A stretch of DNA of 64,000 nt, from assembly GCA_949128115.1 (NCBI GenBank), contig OX421963.1, positions 90,715,602-90,779,601 of the forward strand. The letters are read 5' to 3'. Each line of letters starts with the position of its first letter. Positions within the stretch are counted from its first letter, which is position 1. This DNA comes from Anaspis maculata (Eukaryota > Arthropoda > Insecta > Coleoptera > Scraptiidae). The position numbers and the translations under genes are program-made. Positions 22,410-33,363 of this stretch are shown one piece after another. Below the pieces are notes generated by a model that had not been told where the DNA came from, did no database searches, and saw only the letters and a list, made by a program, of their open reading frames with translations.

Positions 22410-22763
22410 TTAAGAATTTTGAATTTTTGTAGGAGGATAAAGAAAAGGGAGTAAAATTGATGAATTAAAATAGATTTGGTCGTTCAAACAAAGATTAGGG
22501 AATTTTGAATATAACTTCCTTATTTCTAACTCCTCGAGATAGTTACATGACATTTTATCGTCTGTTGTATGTGATACTTTTTTGAAAAGGGTTTGATCTA
22601 TGTGATGGGATGGGAGTGATAAATGAGAAGTGGATGCTGAATTATTGTCGAGTTTCAAAGTATTTAGAGGTCGCAGGTGTTCTTTAATTCGTACATTGAA
22701 ATTTCGATAAGTTCGGCCAACATAGAATTTTCCACAGCTACATGTCAATTTGAAAAACGCCAC
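22410..22763 (-). pseudogene. Penelope GIY-YIG endonuclease domain, copy 1
   Basis: 117 codons. FKLTCSCGKFYVGRTYRNFN, with KLTC in place of the GIY strand, followed by RIKEHLRPL, matches the GIY-YIG nuclease fold with an added CX..C as in Penelope elements. It is read separately from the reverse transcriptase because of frame breaks. Confidence 0.8.
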
Positions 22764-23215
22764 TTTTTTCGAAAATCGGAATAAATGTTTTGTTTTTTAT
22801 GATTGATGATTTCAAAGGATGAGGTATCAAAAAAGAAATTTTGATGTTCTGACTTTTTAATAGATTCGAGATTTTTTCGGAAATATTTTAAAAATATGTT
22901 AAAGAAATATATGTAATTCTCGAATCTTCCTGAGAAGAATCCAATGAAGTGACTTGATTAATTTGGAATTTGTGAAGTATTTTCTGATATAAAGAATTAT
23001 TTAACTTCAGGGGATAGTAATCATTTACTGCGATTTGTTTGATCAGATTCAATTCTTTATTGAAATTTATATCATCCATTGGAATAGAAAATAAACGATT
23101 GAAACTTGAATGGGAAAATGCTAGTTTGTGCGACATGGGATGAGATGAAAAAAAAATGGAATAATAGAATCTGTAGAAGTTGGTTTATGATAAATTTTGA
23201 AGGAAAATTTATTGT

Positions 23216-23776
23216 TCATAATGGAAATAGATCAAGATAAGAAATTTTGTTGTTTGTGCTAAATTCAACTGTAAATTTTGAATTTTGATGAACATTATTC
23301 AAGAAATCTAGGAACATTCTAACTTCATCTTCAGTTCCATTGAATAAAACTAAGATGTCATCAACATAGCGAAACCAATTGAGCATATGACGTAAAAATA
23401 AAATATTTGTTGAGATCTTTTCCTCTTCGAGAGAATTTAGAAAAACTTCAGCTGAAAATGGGGAAAGTGGGGATCCCATACCTAGTCCAGTTTTTTGTCT
23501 ATAAATTTTATTGTTAAAATTGAAGAAATTTTGTTTAACAGCAGTTTCTAAAAGAGAAAACAAGCTATTTGAATAATTGTCTGGAAGAGAGGAATTGAAT
23601 AGCATATTTTCTATTAAAAGTAGACATTCTGCAATTGGAACGGATGGGAATAAATTTGTGACATCAAAAGAAATCAAAAATAAATTTGGTAGTGGAACAA
23701 TGTTTTCAATTTTGTTGATCAAATCGGTTGTTTTTTTGATACTGAAATTTGGTTTAAAATTCAAAATATCTGGCAA
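23216..23776 (-). pseudogene. Penelope reverse transcriptase core, copy 1
   Basis: 186 codons covering motifs from SFDVTNLFPSVP through GLGMGSPLSP to the catalytic FRYVDDILVLF and a following KFTVEFSTNNKISYLDL. N-terminal part missing and a frame break after SYLDL. Confidence 0.85.
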
Positions 23777-24279
23777 AATTTCAACTAAGGAATTTTGATA
23801 GTTTATAGGCAGGAGAATTTATAAAAGAAACAACGGGTCTTATCGGAAGAGTCATTAGAAACTGCAACGCTCGTAATTTTTTTAACCAAAAAGATAGAAA
23901 CAAAAATTCTTCCACCATGACTTGGGAGCGATCACGAGTTCTATTTCAATAGTTCTATATTGGTTCCATCTCGGTTTGACCCTTCTGGCCGTATTCATGT
24001 TTAGAGGTAGCTATCATGGAAATAATAAAATTCAGTTCATTACATTTGAGCAATGGCCACAGAATCACATACCTATCTCAATAACTGAAAAAATTACGAG
24101 ACACGTTGCTGCTGCAATTGCAAAGACATTGGACACACGGCCGGTGAATGTTCCAAAACTGTAACGCTCACAACTTTTTTATTATAAAGCTAGAAACGTG
24201 ATTTTTTCGCTGCCAAAATAATCTATTTATTTTCAATTTTTCTATTCATTTATTTTTGTGAATGAACTACACACGTTTC

Positions 24280-24491
24280 TTAGGAAATGTTGAGCTCCTT
24301 CAGATGAAGAGTCCTGATGTGCGCGTTGAGGTTGTCTTTGCGCTTGGACACGAAGGGGCAACCGCTGAAGATGCACTTGAACGACGGAATCTTGCCGCAC
24401 TCGAACTTCTTGTGCCTCCTGAGCGAGTGCAAGTGCGAGTACTTCTTGCCGCATCGGATGCAGCAGTACGGCACGAACGGAAAGAAACCGC
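24280..24491 (-). CDS. lola: lola alternative terminal exon (CX4C second finger)
   Basis: Acceptor GTGTGTTTCAG, then GC completing the split codon, then GGFFPFVPYC. Finger 1 is CIRC-x12-H-KKFE-C, linker GKIPSFK, finger 2 CIFSGC-x12-H-IRTL-H (CX4C spacing), tail LKELNIS and stop. An AATAAA signal lies at 24249-24254, close behind the stop. The next exon in the transcript direction's upstream side begins only about 200 bp away. Confidence 0.92.
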
Positions 24492-24687
24492 CTGAAACAC
24501 ACAAAAAAAGAGTAAAACAAAAGAAACTAACTTGGGCGTGTCATGCCGCATGCTGTCTACCAAGCTCCAACTAAAAGCTTCTACAAGGCAAGCACAAGTC
24601 AGTACAGTGGAAAAGGATTCGTGATTATAGGTTAAAAACAACTCGGGAGCAATATTTATCGGCTTTTACTTTGATACAAAATGACTT

Positions 24688-24881
24688 TTATGATGAACTC
24701 TTGTCGGGGTTCATTTTACACCCCTTGATGTGTCTGTTCAAAGTGGAGCGAAAGTGGAATGGTCTCGAGCAGTATGCGCAGGCCAAGCCGGGTGGTTTGC
24801 CGCACCGGACTTTCACGTGAGTAGCCAAGTCTCTCTTGTAGGTGTACTGGCTTCCGCAGGATTCGCATTCAAATTTTGCAC
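24688..24881 (-). CDS. lola: lola alternative terminal exon with two CCHC fingers
   Basis: Acceptor TTGTTCTAG, then GT completing the split codon, then AKFEC. Finger 1 is CESC-x12-H-VKVR-C and finger 2 CAYC-x12-H-IKG-C. Both end in cysteine, unlike most lola exons here, where the second finger ends in histidine. The linker is GKPPGLA and the tail KMNPDKSSS. The frame is open for another 190 bp upstream through the intron, which is chance. Confidence 0.88.
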
Positions 24882-25084
24882 CTAGAACAAAGTTGTCATG
24901 AAATCGCTTGATTTTTTCCATGAAAATGAAATTAGGATCAAAGTTGTGCATATATTTATTGAAGAAACTTAACAACACAACACAATTGTGGTGTGTGCAG
25001 CAAGAAATAGTGCAGAAATGTGAACAAGCGGTCAAATTTCGATTACCAACGAGTTTATTTGTGCATTGATCCAACGTATCTATC

Positions 25085-25460
25085 TTAATGAATTGTTATT
25101 AAATGTTTTCCAACTTGTTTGAGTTCAATTTCAAGTATGAGCCTTGAGTAAAGGGAGCCAGAGACATGTCTAGAGTGGACATAGATGACTCGACTTAATG
25201 GGTTAACATAAAAAAAAACAATATAAGGTGTCAACATATGAGGTGATGCAACGACAGGTGGGTGATGCAATGTCAAGTGCGTAAGTCAATACTGTCCGGG
25301 AGGATAGGGCCCCTGCCCGAGTTCCGGATGTTGATAGAAATCAAGACAATCTTAGGAGAGTGAAGCCCTATAATCATTCTTCAACTGGTGTCAGAACCTA
25401 AAGGGGTTTGAGTTTTCCCTGACACCAGTCAATGTCGATTTTCACAGGTATTATCCTGAG
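25085..25460. repeat. S-type repeat, copy 1
   Basis: Shares with 48350-48690, 49780-50110 and 52590-53510 the phrases TCAAGTA(T/C)GAGCCTTGA.T.A.GG, TGTCCGGGAGGATAGGGCCC and GA(T/C)ACCAGTCAATGTC. Non-coding; probably LTR or another terminal piece of an unidentified element. Confidence 0.6.
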
Positions 25461-25539
25461 CGCCTGCGCGACAATAAGGAAAAATTGAAACTTGAGATTG
25501 AATGGTCCGATGCGAGAATTCGAAATAACTTTCCAATGG

Positions 25540-26323
25540 CGATATGTTTAGCTAGACTGTCTTTTCCTTGGTTCAGCTCAAATTTGAACTATTGTTAAAT
25601 TTGGATAGGTTTTTCTCTCAGATATCATGGCATCGCCCACCGTGCTTGTCAAATAGGTTAGGTAGTTTACGACAGGTACCTAATTTGCGGGTGCGCAAAG
25701 CCCACCTAAATTGTAGCGAGGATCTGATGTCAGAGCGCAAGGCCATTCTAGTGGGTTTTACGTGGTTTCCTCATTGGGTCAATAGGCGAATGTCATGGCT
25801 ATCTTTCTCCACTGGGAGTCCAACGGGACTCCGATTGCTCTGATTAAATGGAGAACTGTGATTAGGGTTAGAATAGGATGTTTAAGGAAATCTCCCACTG
25901 ACTAGGGTAGGACTAAAGACCTGTGTATCAATTAGTCTTGTCTCTGTCATGACTTTGTTTCAATAAACAGGATTGTGGTTTAAATTTCGCGTTACGTCTC
26001 TCTGTTTAGTACCTGTTCTCTTGTGTCACTTATCAATAAAAGAACAAGCGGTTATGGATTATTTCGGCACAACGTAGGTGAAAGAGGAACAGGGAGCTAT
26101 TAGCGGAGCTCCCCGCATTGTCGCTCTCTTTGACAGAGCAAGTGAAAGGGTTCAGTAGGGGAAGGAAGAGGAGGCTTTATTAGCGGAGCTTACCCAAGTG
26201 TTTGTGTTAATCTACTGTAAGAGGCCAGACAGCAGTTAAGTATGTGTTTATTTTTTGTCAGACGATCACGCCTGAGGTATCAATTGAAGGGTTGAGGAGA
26301 GGCAAAGGGGCTGTACCGTTACA
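25540..26323. repeat. Solo-LTR-like repeat, copy 2
   Basis: Diverged copy of 12129-12912, with the same order of phrases (CAGATATCATGGCATCG, CCCACTGACTAGGGTAGGA, AATAAACAGGATTGTGG) and the same end GTACCGTTACA. Old insertion in a lola intron. Confidence 0.6.
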
Positions 26324-26391
26324 GTACATTAACAATTTACCTTCTATTATTTTATTCAGCATATAGAAACGTCTACATAGATTTGTTTTGT

Positions 26392-26603
26392 TTACAAATT
26401 GAGATTGTGGGTTTGTCGCTGATGGGCGTTCAGGGTGTATTTGTAGTGAAACTTTTTGCGGCACAAGTGACACTCGAAGCTGGGCGGTTTGCCGCATTCG
26501 TACTTCAAGTGGCTGGACAGGTGGCGCCTGTACTTGTAGTTCTTCTTGCAGTTGATGCAAAAGTAACGCACTTCGTTCGCCGCGTCGTCCCATATCTCCA
26601 AGA
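26392..26603 (-). CDS. lola: lola alternative terminal exon, duplicate A
   Basis: Acceptor CTTTTTCCAG, then TC completing the split codon, then LEIWDDAANEVRYFC. Finger 1 is CINC-x12-H-LKYE-C, linker GKPPSFE, finger 2 CHLC-x12-H-QRQT-H, tail NLNL, stop. AATAAA at 26351-26356. It is a near copy of the exon at 33917; differences include AAN/ASE, CINC/CTNC, YRRH/YKSH and HQRQ/HKRQ. Confidence 0.93.
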
Positions 26604-26742
26604 CTGGAAAAAGCCGCAATTATTTCATCTTTTCATAAATATTAGTGATTTTGTTACATAAACAAGCATTGATGCATTCACAGTGATTACTGATTTTGTT
26701 ATGACTAGTAATTTATTTACAAGACACACTGTTAGCTACAAA

Positions 26743-26935
26743 CTACTTGACGAATCTTCCGAAAGCGCCCAAGGCCGAATGGCAGTACTTGAAATGCGTT
26801 TTGACTCGGTCTTTGCGCTTGAAAGTGAAATTGAAAGAAGGCGCCAAGAAGCCTGTGTGGAAGAAAGACCACCAGAAGCTGAAAAAAGCTTCCCAGCGAT
26901 ACCAAGCTTGGCACAGTGACGTCAAACTTTAGGTC
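26743..26935 (-). pseudogene. lola: Decayed lola terminal exon, duplicate A
   Basis: The 3' part (KRKDRVKTHFKYCHSALGAF and the FVK stop) matches the exon at 35209 almost exactly, as does the following AATAAATTACTAGTCAT region. The first finger and the CPVC of the second finger are gone: the frame reads SFNFTFKRKD where the other copy has CPVCNRLFNRKD. No acceptor in the shared phase reaches this frame. It is a pseudo-exon left by an exon-pair duplication. Confidence 0.8.
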
Positions 26936-27400
26936 AATAACTGATTGCTGCTGCGTGTTCTGCCCTCTCGCAATAGGGAATCGTCACATGACGTCACGAG
27001 GTGGTGACCGTGGAGGGAGATAGCGCAAAATGTCAGTACCCTTGACAAGCGCCGCTTTTCCCATATGACTCAATGCTAACGCGGAATGCTTTCGTTCAAA
27101 TTCTACGCCATTTTGACGGAAACGTATGCTCGCAAACGCTCTCTCATTCTTTTATCTGAACATACCTGAGCAATTATTGAAGATTTCTTGGTAATAAGAC
27201 GTAAAACAATCATTTTAGGTGAACATGTAACAATTCAAGTCTTCTTGATCCTCTTCGATGAATCTTTGGCTTGATCATTCGGCAGTTTTTGGCCTGGATT
27301 TCAGCATATATACTCGTATTATGACTTTGTTCGGGAGACGTTCAATGTACGACCTGCTACTATGAAGGTTCGCTCGACCATCATCTTCCGCCATTTTGTT
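26936..27400. other. Intronic sequence without a gene
   Basis: No coding region or clear repeat boundary. Contains the sequence TCACATGACGTCACGAGGTG; a TE origin is possible but not shown. Confidence 0.35.
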
Positions 27401-28108
27401 TTTTGATTTTTTGCATCCTAGCTGTACGCGAGAGAGATACCCCCGTAAAAAACTTTCTTTTCGTGGTAATTCCAAAATGAAAAAACTTTTCTTGAACAAT
27501 TTTTTCCGTAGTTTCTGAATATTTCAAGTACAATTTTCTATTTAGTGCCGTATACAAAGTGTCGCAGATTTTTTTTAAACACCCTGTATTTTATCACCAC
27601 AATCGATGCACATTCTTATTCTGATTACAAAAATGTATGACACTTCTGATTTTTTTTTGTGAAAAAAATTGAAAAATTTACAATGACACCTCAAAAAACA
27701 TTATTTTTCTGATGGATTCATTTTACAATGATTCAGATATGTCCCGGATATTTTATTCTGGACATACTTATCTGAATTTTGAAATGAATTCATCATTCTC
27801 AAAAAGAATATTTCTTGAAACGCCATTGTGAATTATTCAAATTTTACTCGGTGAATGTTAGAAGTGTCAGGCATTTTTGTAATCAGGATATAATGTGCAT
27901 CGATTATGGTGATGAAACATATAGGGTGTTTTGAAAAAATGCTAAAATATTGCAACATCCTGTATGTAACACGAAATGGAAAATTATATTTGACATTATT
28001 CAGAAACTACAGAAAAAATTGTTCCAGGAAAGTTTCTTTTTTTTTCAATTATCGTGAAGAGAAAGTTTTTCATATTCATTTGTCTCGCGTGAACACCCTG
28101 TACTTATT
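27400..28108. repeat. Nested palindromic elements with ACACCCTGTA ends
   Basis: The inner palindrome 27577-27940 runs from AACACCCTGTATTTTATCACC to GGTGATGAAACATATAGGGTGTTTT, both arms holding ATCGATG(T)GCAC. Around it, AAAACTTTTCTTGAACAATTT and TTTCTGAATA on the left pair with CAGAAACTACAGAAAAAATTG and GAAAGTTTTTC on the right, giving an outer palindrome ending near AACACCCTGTAC at 28104. Non-coding. Confidence 0.65.
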
Positions 28109-28409
28109 GTGTGAATTGAACGAAATTGTAGAATTTATATTCTATGATCTTTTTTCCAGATTTTGCGGAATATATCAAAGAAATGTTCAGGGCAGAGCTC
28201 TTTGGCTACGTCAAATAGTGTTATCTTATGATCAATCGCCGAAATTAATTTAATTAAATTTTCGTTGAAAATCGACGGCGAGTTGAAAAACTTGTTTTGA
28301 TCATTTAGAGATTAGATCACATAAGATTTGTAATATGTATTCGTGTTTTTTTACTCCATTGTCACAAGTTTGTAATCAAAATCAAAATCTGCATCAATTG
28401 TGAAAATAT

Positions 28410-28617
28410 TTTACAGGGTGTTTTAAAAGTTGACAGAAAATTGCGACAGCCTGTATATGGTGACACTCGAATGATTATGCCCAACATATTCAAATTCCAC
28501 GGGAAAAATTGTCAAGGAATGGTTTTTGGTTTTCTAAATTATTGCTATGAGAAAGCTTCTAGCAAAGGGGTGACATTCTTTGGTGAACCGTAACACCCTG
28601 TATCCACGTCACAATAA
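28410..28617. repeat. TACAGGGTG...CACCCTGTA element, short
   Basis: Bounded by TACAGGGTGTTTTAAAAG (about 28411) and TAACACCCTGTA (ending about 28616). Same end sequence as the larger palindromes; internal pairing is weak. Confidence 0.5.
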
Positions 28618-28947
28618 AAATTAATAATTTCACTTTAAATATGTTGAAATACCTCTAACCATAAATTCTTAGCCACTTTTGGTCAAATCCAGTGATCAAA
28701 ATATTTTTGGCCAGCTTTTTATATCATTAATATAAAAGGGGGTTGTTTCTCTTCTCCAACGGTAAAACACAATAAATCTTCTTCTTTTTACTTCAGGTTA
28801 TCGAGAATTAATGGAATAAGGAAGGTGTTATCAAATATTAGTTGTTCATTAATAAGTTTTTTCTGGTTTTGGAAATGTTGTTTTTTTTAATTTCTAGTAT
28901 CTCAAAAAACTCAATACTTTTACGACCTTCTAGGAGCCAAATAGGTT

Positions 28948-29475
28948 TTAGACAAACAGGTGAAAACCGTTGTGATTCTTTTCAACAATATGTTTCGCAA
29001 AATTTGAAGTGATATCATCGGGAAATTTTATTAATTGTCTGGTATGTTCTTTAAAACGAATTTTGAAAGACCTAATAGTACGGCCAATGTAAATTTCTCC
29101 ACATTCGCAACTCAGTTTATAGATGCCACTACGATCAAAAGGTTCGATAGGATCTTTAGTTTTTACCAATAGAGAATTCAATGTAAGAGATGATCTGAAA
29201 TTGATGTTGATTTTTTATTTTTGGAAAATGTTTGCAATTCTCTTCGAAATATCACCAAAAAATGTTATTGTATGGTATGAAGGTGAATCTGAAGGAGGAA
29301 TAAAAGCAAAATTCTTTTTGATATTATATTCAAAGACTGTTTTCTTATGAAAAGATTCAAAAAGAGACATTGGAAAGCCATTGTTATGAGCAATCTGTTT
29401 TATTATTTTTAATTCTGACTCAAAACTTTCATTTGATAAAGGGGCGTTAAGGAGTCTATGAATGAAACATCTCAA
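28948..29475 (-). pseudogene. Penelope-like element, connector and GIY-YIG domain
   Basis: Two frames on the minus strand. At 29215-29475 is a connector like that of the other Penelope copies (FIHRLLNAPLSNESFESELK, IKQIAHNNGFP). At 28948-29181 is the endonuclease (SGIYKLSCECGEIYIGRTIR, FKIRFKEHTRQL). Here the GIY and YIG halves are well preserved. A frame break separates the parts. It is a different subfamily from the 22-kb and 58-kb copies. Confidence 0.8.
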
Positions 29476-29579
29476 TGAGGCGAATTTATGAGAGTGATGA
29501 TGAAGTGAATCGAATGGAATGATCGTTAGAATGATTGTCTTGATTAGAAAGAACTTTGATTTCTACCAATATTTTTTTT

Positions 29580-29640
29580 AATCATATAGTATATTGGCAT
29601 AGATATGTTGACGATATCATTTGCCCTTTTATATTATATA
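29580..29640 (+). pseudogene. Penelope reverse transcriptase YVDD fragment, opposite strand
   Basis: The plus strand reads IVYWHRYVDDIICPFI, the catalytic motif of a Penelope-like reverse transcriptase, directly behind the minus-strand connector. Only this motif is recognisable. Confidence 0.5.
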
Positions 29641-30205
29641 CACTCCAATTATAAGGACATGGATCCCTACCAAAAATACGATAATTAATATGTTGTAGGT
29701 GATACCTGAATTTTATGTGGCTTTTAATTGACTGCTCGAATCGCAGTTACAGAGGAAAAGAAGAGAAGTTATTTCACATTTTCAAGGATAGAAGACACCA
29801 GGGGCCGAGCTTTGATAGAAGGGCGCAAAGGAGGAGCTTTGGCAAAAAGGGTTCAAGTCACTAAACAACCCAACAGAATTCGTTTAATGAAAAAATTTAT
29901 TGATCAACTGATAAGTGTTTTGTGTAAGTGTAAGACACAATGCGTATTGCGTAATAACTAATAACTTTGTTTACAAAAAATTGAAAAATATTTTCTGGAA
30001 AAATCTCAAAGTCACACATTCGTTGCCCTAAATTGTAGCGAAATCAATAAAGCCCAACTGGACAATTCCTCGTTCAATTTTTGTCCAATCACAAAAATAC
30101 CAAAGATAAAAGACGTAAGATAAAGTTTTGAAATTCCGCAATTTGACACCACGTACATAAAAGGTAAGGACTCCTGAACCTAAAATTTGTTTGCTGTAAT
30201 TGAAC
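29641..30205. other. Intronic, no gene seen
   Basis: No coding region supported; an 77-codon frame at 29728-29961 has no recognisable domain. AATAAA on the minus strand near 29894-29899 could serve the exon at 30206, but is about 310 bp from its stop. Confidence 0.35.
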
Positions 30206-30447
30206 TTAGGCTAGCTTGTCGGTTTCGTTTTGGACTTCCGACGGCGTGATGTCGGGCGTACGGTCGCGCTTGGGGCAATAATTCGAGAGGTGGCGCTTCA
30301 TGGTGGAGTTGCGCTTGAACGTCATGCCACAAAGCGGGCAGGGAAAACGAGTGTGGCTGTCGGTCTGGTGCAGTTCTCGGATGTGACGGTACAAGTGGTG
30401 TTTTCTGGCAAACGACGCCTCGCAGTGTGGGCAGTCGTGTCTAACAC
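30206..30447 (-). CDS. lola: lola alternative terminal exon with reversed finger types
   Basis: Acceptor TTTTGTTGCAG, then GT completing the split codon, then VRHDC. Finger 1 is a classical C2H2 (CPHC-x12-H-IREL-H), the linker is longer (QTDSHTRFP), and finger 2 is CCHC (CPLC-x12-H-LSNY-C). This is the reverse of the other exons, where the first finger ends in cysteine. The tail of about 21 residues (KRDRTPDITPSEVQ...) is Thr/Asp/Glu-rich. The frame and acceptor phase are as in the rest of the array. Confidence 0.9.
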
Positions 30448-30523
30448 CTGCAACAAAATAGGATCAGTACATGCGATACAAAGTACGCTACCACAAAATG
30501 CTACGGTAAGCCCAAACTGATGG

Positions 30524-30650
30524 TGCTCTTCTGTAAAAAAGATACATCGATGCACAAAAGTGAATGTTTCGCATTGTTACACATGTCATCTTACAGCGAT
30601 ACAGCGCTTACATCGATGTATCTTTTTTACAGAATAGCACCGTGAGTGTT
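30524..30650. repeat. Small palindromic MITE
   Basis: GGTGCTCTTCTGTAAAAAAG with ATACATCGATG on the left is mirrored by CATCGATGTATC and TTTTTTACAGAATAGCACC on the right; about 125 bp. Non-coding. Confidence 0.75.
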
Positions 30651-31621
30651 CAACAGAAAAATTGTACGAGTCTGAACGACCCAGATGTGAAAGAAAAACG
30701 ACTCAGTTTTATTGAACGAAAATATATTCACACGTTCAGAAACCAAAAATGACATTGTTTCTGTTTTCGATGTACTGCAACAGCCGTAATTGTACTGATT
30801 ATGGTAGTCGGAAGCAAAATTGTGAGCAAGAATGGAAGAATCAAGTCGCTATTGTGTTCGATAAAAAAGTTATAGAGGTTCCAATATGAAAATACAGTTT
30901 CGAAATCGAAAAACATTACAAAGGGGTCTTCACAAAATATTTGAAACAACGATATCTCTGGAACATTGGGTCCGATTGAGATGAGACAGGTACTGTTGCG
31001 CAGAGATTGTGACTAGCTTAGTGATCGCATAGAAACGCCGGCTACGACACGAATACATTACTTCTAAAAAATTTGAGCTGTAAAATTCACTAACTATGAA
31101 TAACAAACAAAAAAAAAAAAGTGCCATTATGCGTAATTCTTCTCCAGAAATATGTGAATCATCAATTAAGAGGTTGCTCGTAGGTTGTAGACAAAATAAT
31201 TCTTGTTAGGCTCTGAACTGCAGTTGAACGATCAATTCACATTCACTTCATTCTATTTTGTTTTTTTTTATTAACATTCTAATTCAATTACAATCTGTCA
31301 CGAGTGACATTGAATTATTTTGGGAAATGAAAAAGTTCCAACGAAATTTTCTTTTGCGCTGATACAATTGCAGAACGAAAAGACAACTGGCTTTGAATTC
31401 CAATTTTCAAGACTGAGACCCTCGCACCTCAAAACTCCTCATCAATAATTTCGGTGGTTTCAAATTTATAACTTTTCAACTCCCCCTTCTCCTTTTGCTC
31501 CACCCAACCTAACTTTAGAATTTCAACCTAAAAATAAAAAAATTACGTACTTGTGTGGAATCAAATTGAAGATCAAATTCTCTTTGCTGTGGAAAATATC
31601 ATAAAATTTTCTTGTGTGGGT
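30651..31621. other. Intronic, no gene seen
   Basis: AT-rich sequence, no supported feature. Confidence 0.35.
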
Positions 31622-31974
31622 TTATTGCTTTCTTAGGGCCCTCTTGTTCCTGGTGATTGAATTTTCAATGTAAAATTTCACATCAGTCCATTTTCTCTGT
31701 TTCAAAGGAGGGCTTTCTGTTATGCATTCCTCGCAAAGTTGTTTGCCAGGAATTATCTCCTCCTTTATATTCAAATGAAAAAACTTTATTACACAATCAA
31801 TTTCCGCTTTGTCCCATTTCTTACGTTGAACGCTTTTATCGTGGCCTCTCGTCGTTCTTGAAATCAATCAGATGTTGAAAAATTATGCATAACTCATGAA
31901 AAATTATAAGATAAAAATAGAGCTATAGAATGAAGTACCTATAAAGTGTGGTGTCACAGATGCGTAATAAAGAT

Positions 31975-32123
31975 AATAGGTGCTTTCCTTTTAGCACAAA
32001 ACTCACTGATCTGATCTAAGTTAGAGAAAGACAAAGCGAGAAATCACATGCGCGAAAGTGAGATACTACTAGCAACTTAGGTCAGAATACTTAATTTAGG
32101 TGGTAGAAGGAAAGCACCTAATG
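31975..32123. repeat. Small MITE with AGGTGCTTTCC ends
   Basis: AGGTGCTTTCCTTTTAG near 31979 and AGAAGGAAAGCACCT ending near 32121 are inverted; about 145 bp, non-coding. Confidence 0.65.
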
Positions 32124-32184
32124 ACTCGTACCTAGTGAATGCCTGTGATGAGGATTGAGGATAGAGTTTAATTGGTAAAATAAA

Positions 32185-32330
32185 TTAAACCAACAAGTTT
32201 CTAAAGGATTACTGGAACATTTCTTGACGAACAAAAAAATTACAATTGTTTCATAATTTTGAGAGACGTAAAAAATTGAGTACAGAGCCGTTTTTTGAAA
32301 AAAGTTGTCAACAGAAATTTTTTTTGTGGA
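32185..32330. repeat. Repeat that is interrupted by Penelope copy 2 elsewhere
   Basis: GGATTACTGGAACATTTCTTG, then GAGAGACGTAAAAAATTGAG, then TACAGAGCCGTTTTTTGAA, continuous here. The same phrases occur at 57490-57575 and 59222-59270, split by the Penelope element at 57576-59226. This copy therefore represents the empty site. Confidence 0.65.
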
Positions 32331-33363
32331 ATAGCGTTTGAATGATTTGAATTGCAATTTTTGACAATATTCCTGAAAAATTTCTGTTGATGAATTTTTT
32401 GTTGAATCAGCTAAATAGTGCCAAACAATTTATGAACTGCATTTTGTAGCATTTTTCATGTAGTTTCCGAATATGACATCAAATTTCGAAAAAAATCTAT
32501 ACAGGACGACTTTTTCAAAAAAACTCGAAAAACAAAATTTTGAGGACAGTCTTGCATTCTTTTCATAATAAATAGGACGCCACAATAGCCCATGGTGTTG
32601 GAATACACCTGCAAAACTTTAATCGATTCTATTGAGCTATTCATGAGATACGGCCAATTTAACTTTCCGGTTAACACATAAATCACCCTGTATATCAGAA
32701 ACGGAGGATGTCAGGAAAATTTCGAATGCGGATGTTCGACTCCTCAAAAAAGTACCTCTACCCTCAAGCCATGTCGGTTACTTCGTGGGACACCCTGTAT
32801 ACTTGACGCGAAGTAGATGAAATTTATTTTCAGATCATGAAGAGACTGGATACCTACCTTCTCTCTTGTCCCTCTGAGGTTTCGGTAGAACTTCAGATCG
32901 CGGTTCTTCTTCATCTTCTGATGACTGGTTAGGATTCTCATCAATACCCTAATTCTCCCTTCAGGCTTCTGCTCAATAATAGGCTTATGCTCAATAATAA
33001 GCAACATTTCTTTTTCTGTTGCTTCGACTTTAATTCCCAAGTCCACGTCCGGTAAATCTACGAAAAACCATCAGATGAAACCAATAAACTATTGTTTTTT
33101 TAGTTTAGCTAGTAGTTAAAAGTACTGGCACCTTATTGCCTCGTTTTCCAATTATATAGACCAGTCCCAATTTCCGAGACAGTTCTTTCTCGTAATTGGA
33201 CAGCGAGTCTTTTATTTCCTCCACGGAAGTTTCTGTCCATATTGGTCTCTCTTGGTACTGTATTCTGGTCATTTTTTATGCTCTCCAGACCTTCCCTTAT
33301 TGAATAGAACGAGCCCAGCTAAAGTTAGTTTGCATAGTCTATCCCACGTCGATATTTCAGGCT

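Larger units (their letters stand above)
22149..23860 (-). mobile_element. Penelope-like element, copy 1 (5'-truncated)
   Basis: On the minus strand this copy reads a reverse transcriptase core (23216-23776; SFDVTNLFPSVP, GLGMGSPLSP, FRYVDDILVLF), a connector (22888-23136) and a GIY-YIG endonuclease (22410-22763; LTCSCGKFYVGRT). The three pieces are in different frames, so the copy is inactive. The 3' end at 22149-22330 carries TCAGAAAAATATATTTATAC and a hammerhead-like block. A related copy lies at 57575-59226. Confidence 0.85.
31622..33363 (-). pseudogene. Remnant of an uncharacterised multi-exon gene family
   Basis: Several minus-strand pieces in order: (1) 33285-33363, STWDRLCKLTLAGLVLFNKG, ending in a stop after a frame break; (2) 33105-33272, EEIKDSLSNYEKELSRKLG, then IIGKRGNKVPVLLT and a stop; (3) 32859-32942, an acidic stretch DENPNQSSEDEEEPRSE and a good donor AAG|GTAGGT; (4) 31622-31860, RKKWDKAEIDCVIKFF, CEECITESPPLKQRKW and DVKFYIENSITRN. 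Together they match, from memory, the C-terminal half of a widespread unnamed animal family with VLFNRRREGE, GKRGR.VPVLLT and a Lys-rich W..AE..AV..HF end. Stops and frame breaks suggest a dead copy nested in a lola intron. Confidence 0.5.

Noticed and set aside
24300..24641. Overlapping frames on both strands around the 24.3-kb exon
   Set aside because: They are shadows of the zinc-finger exon in other phases; only the frame with the CXXC/HXXXXH pattern is supported.
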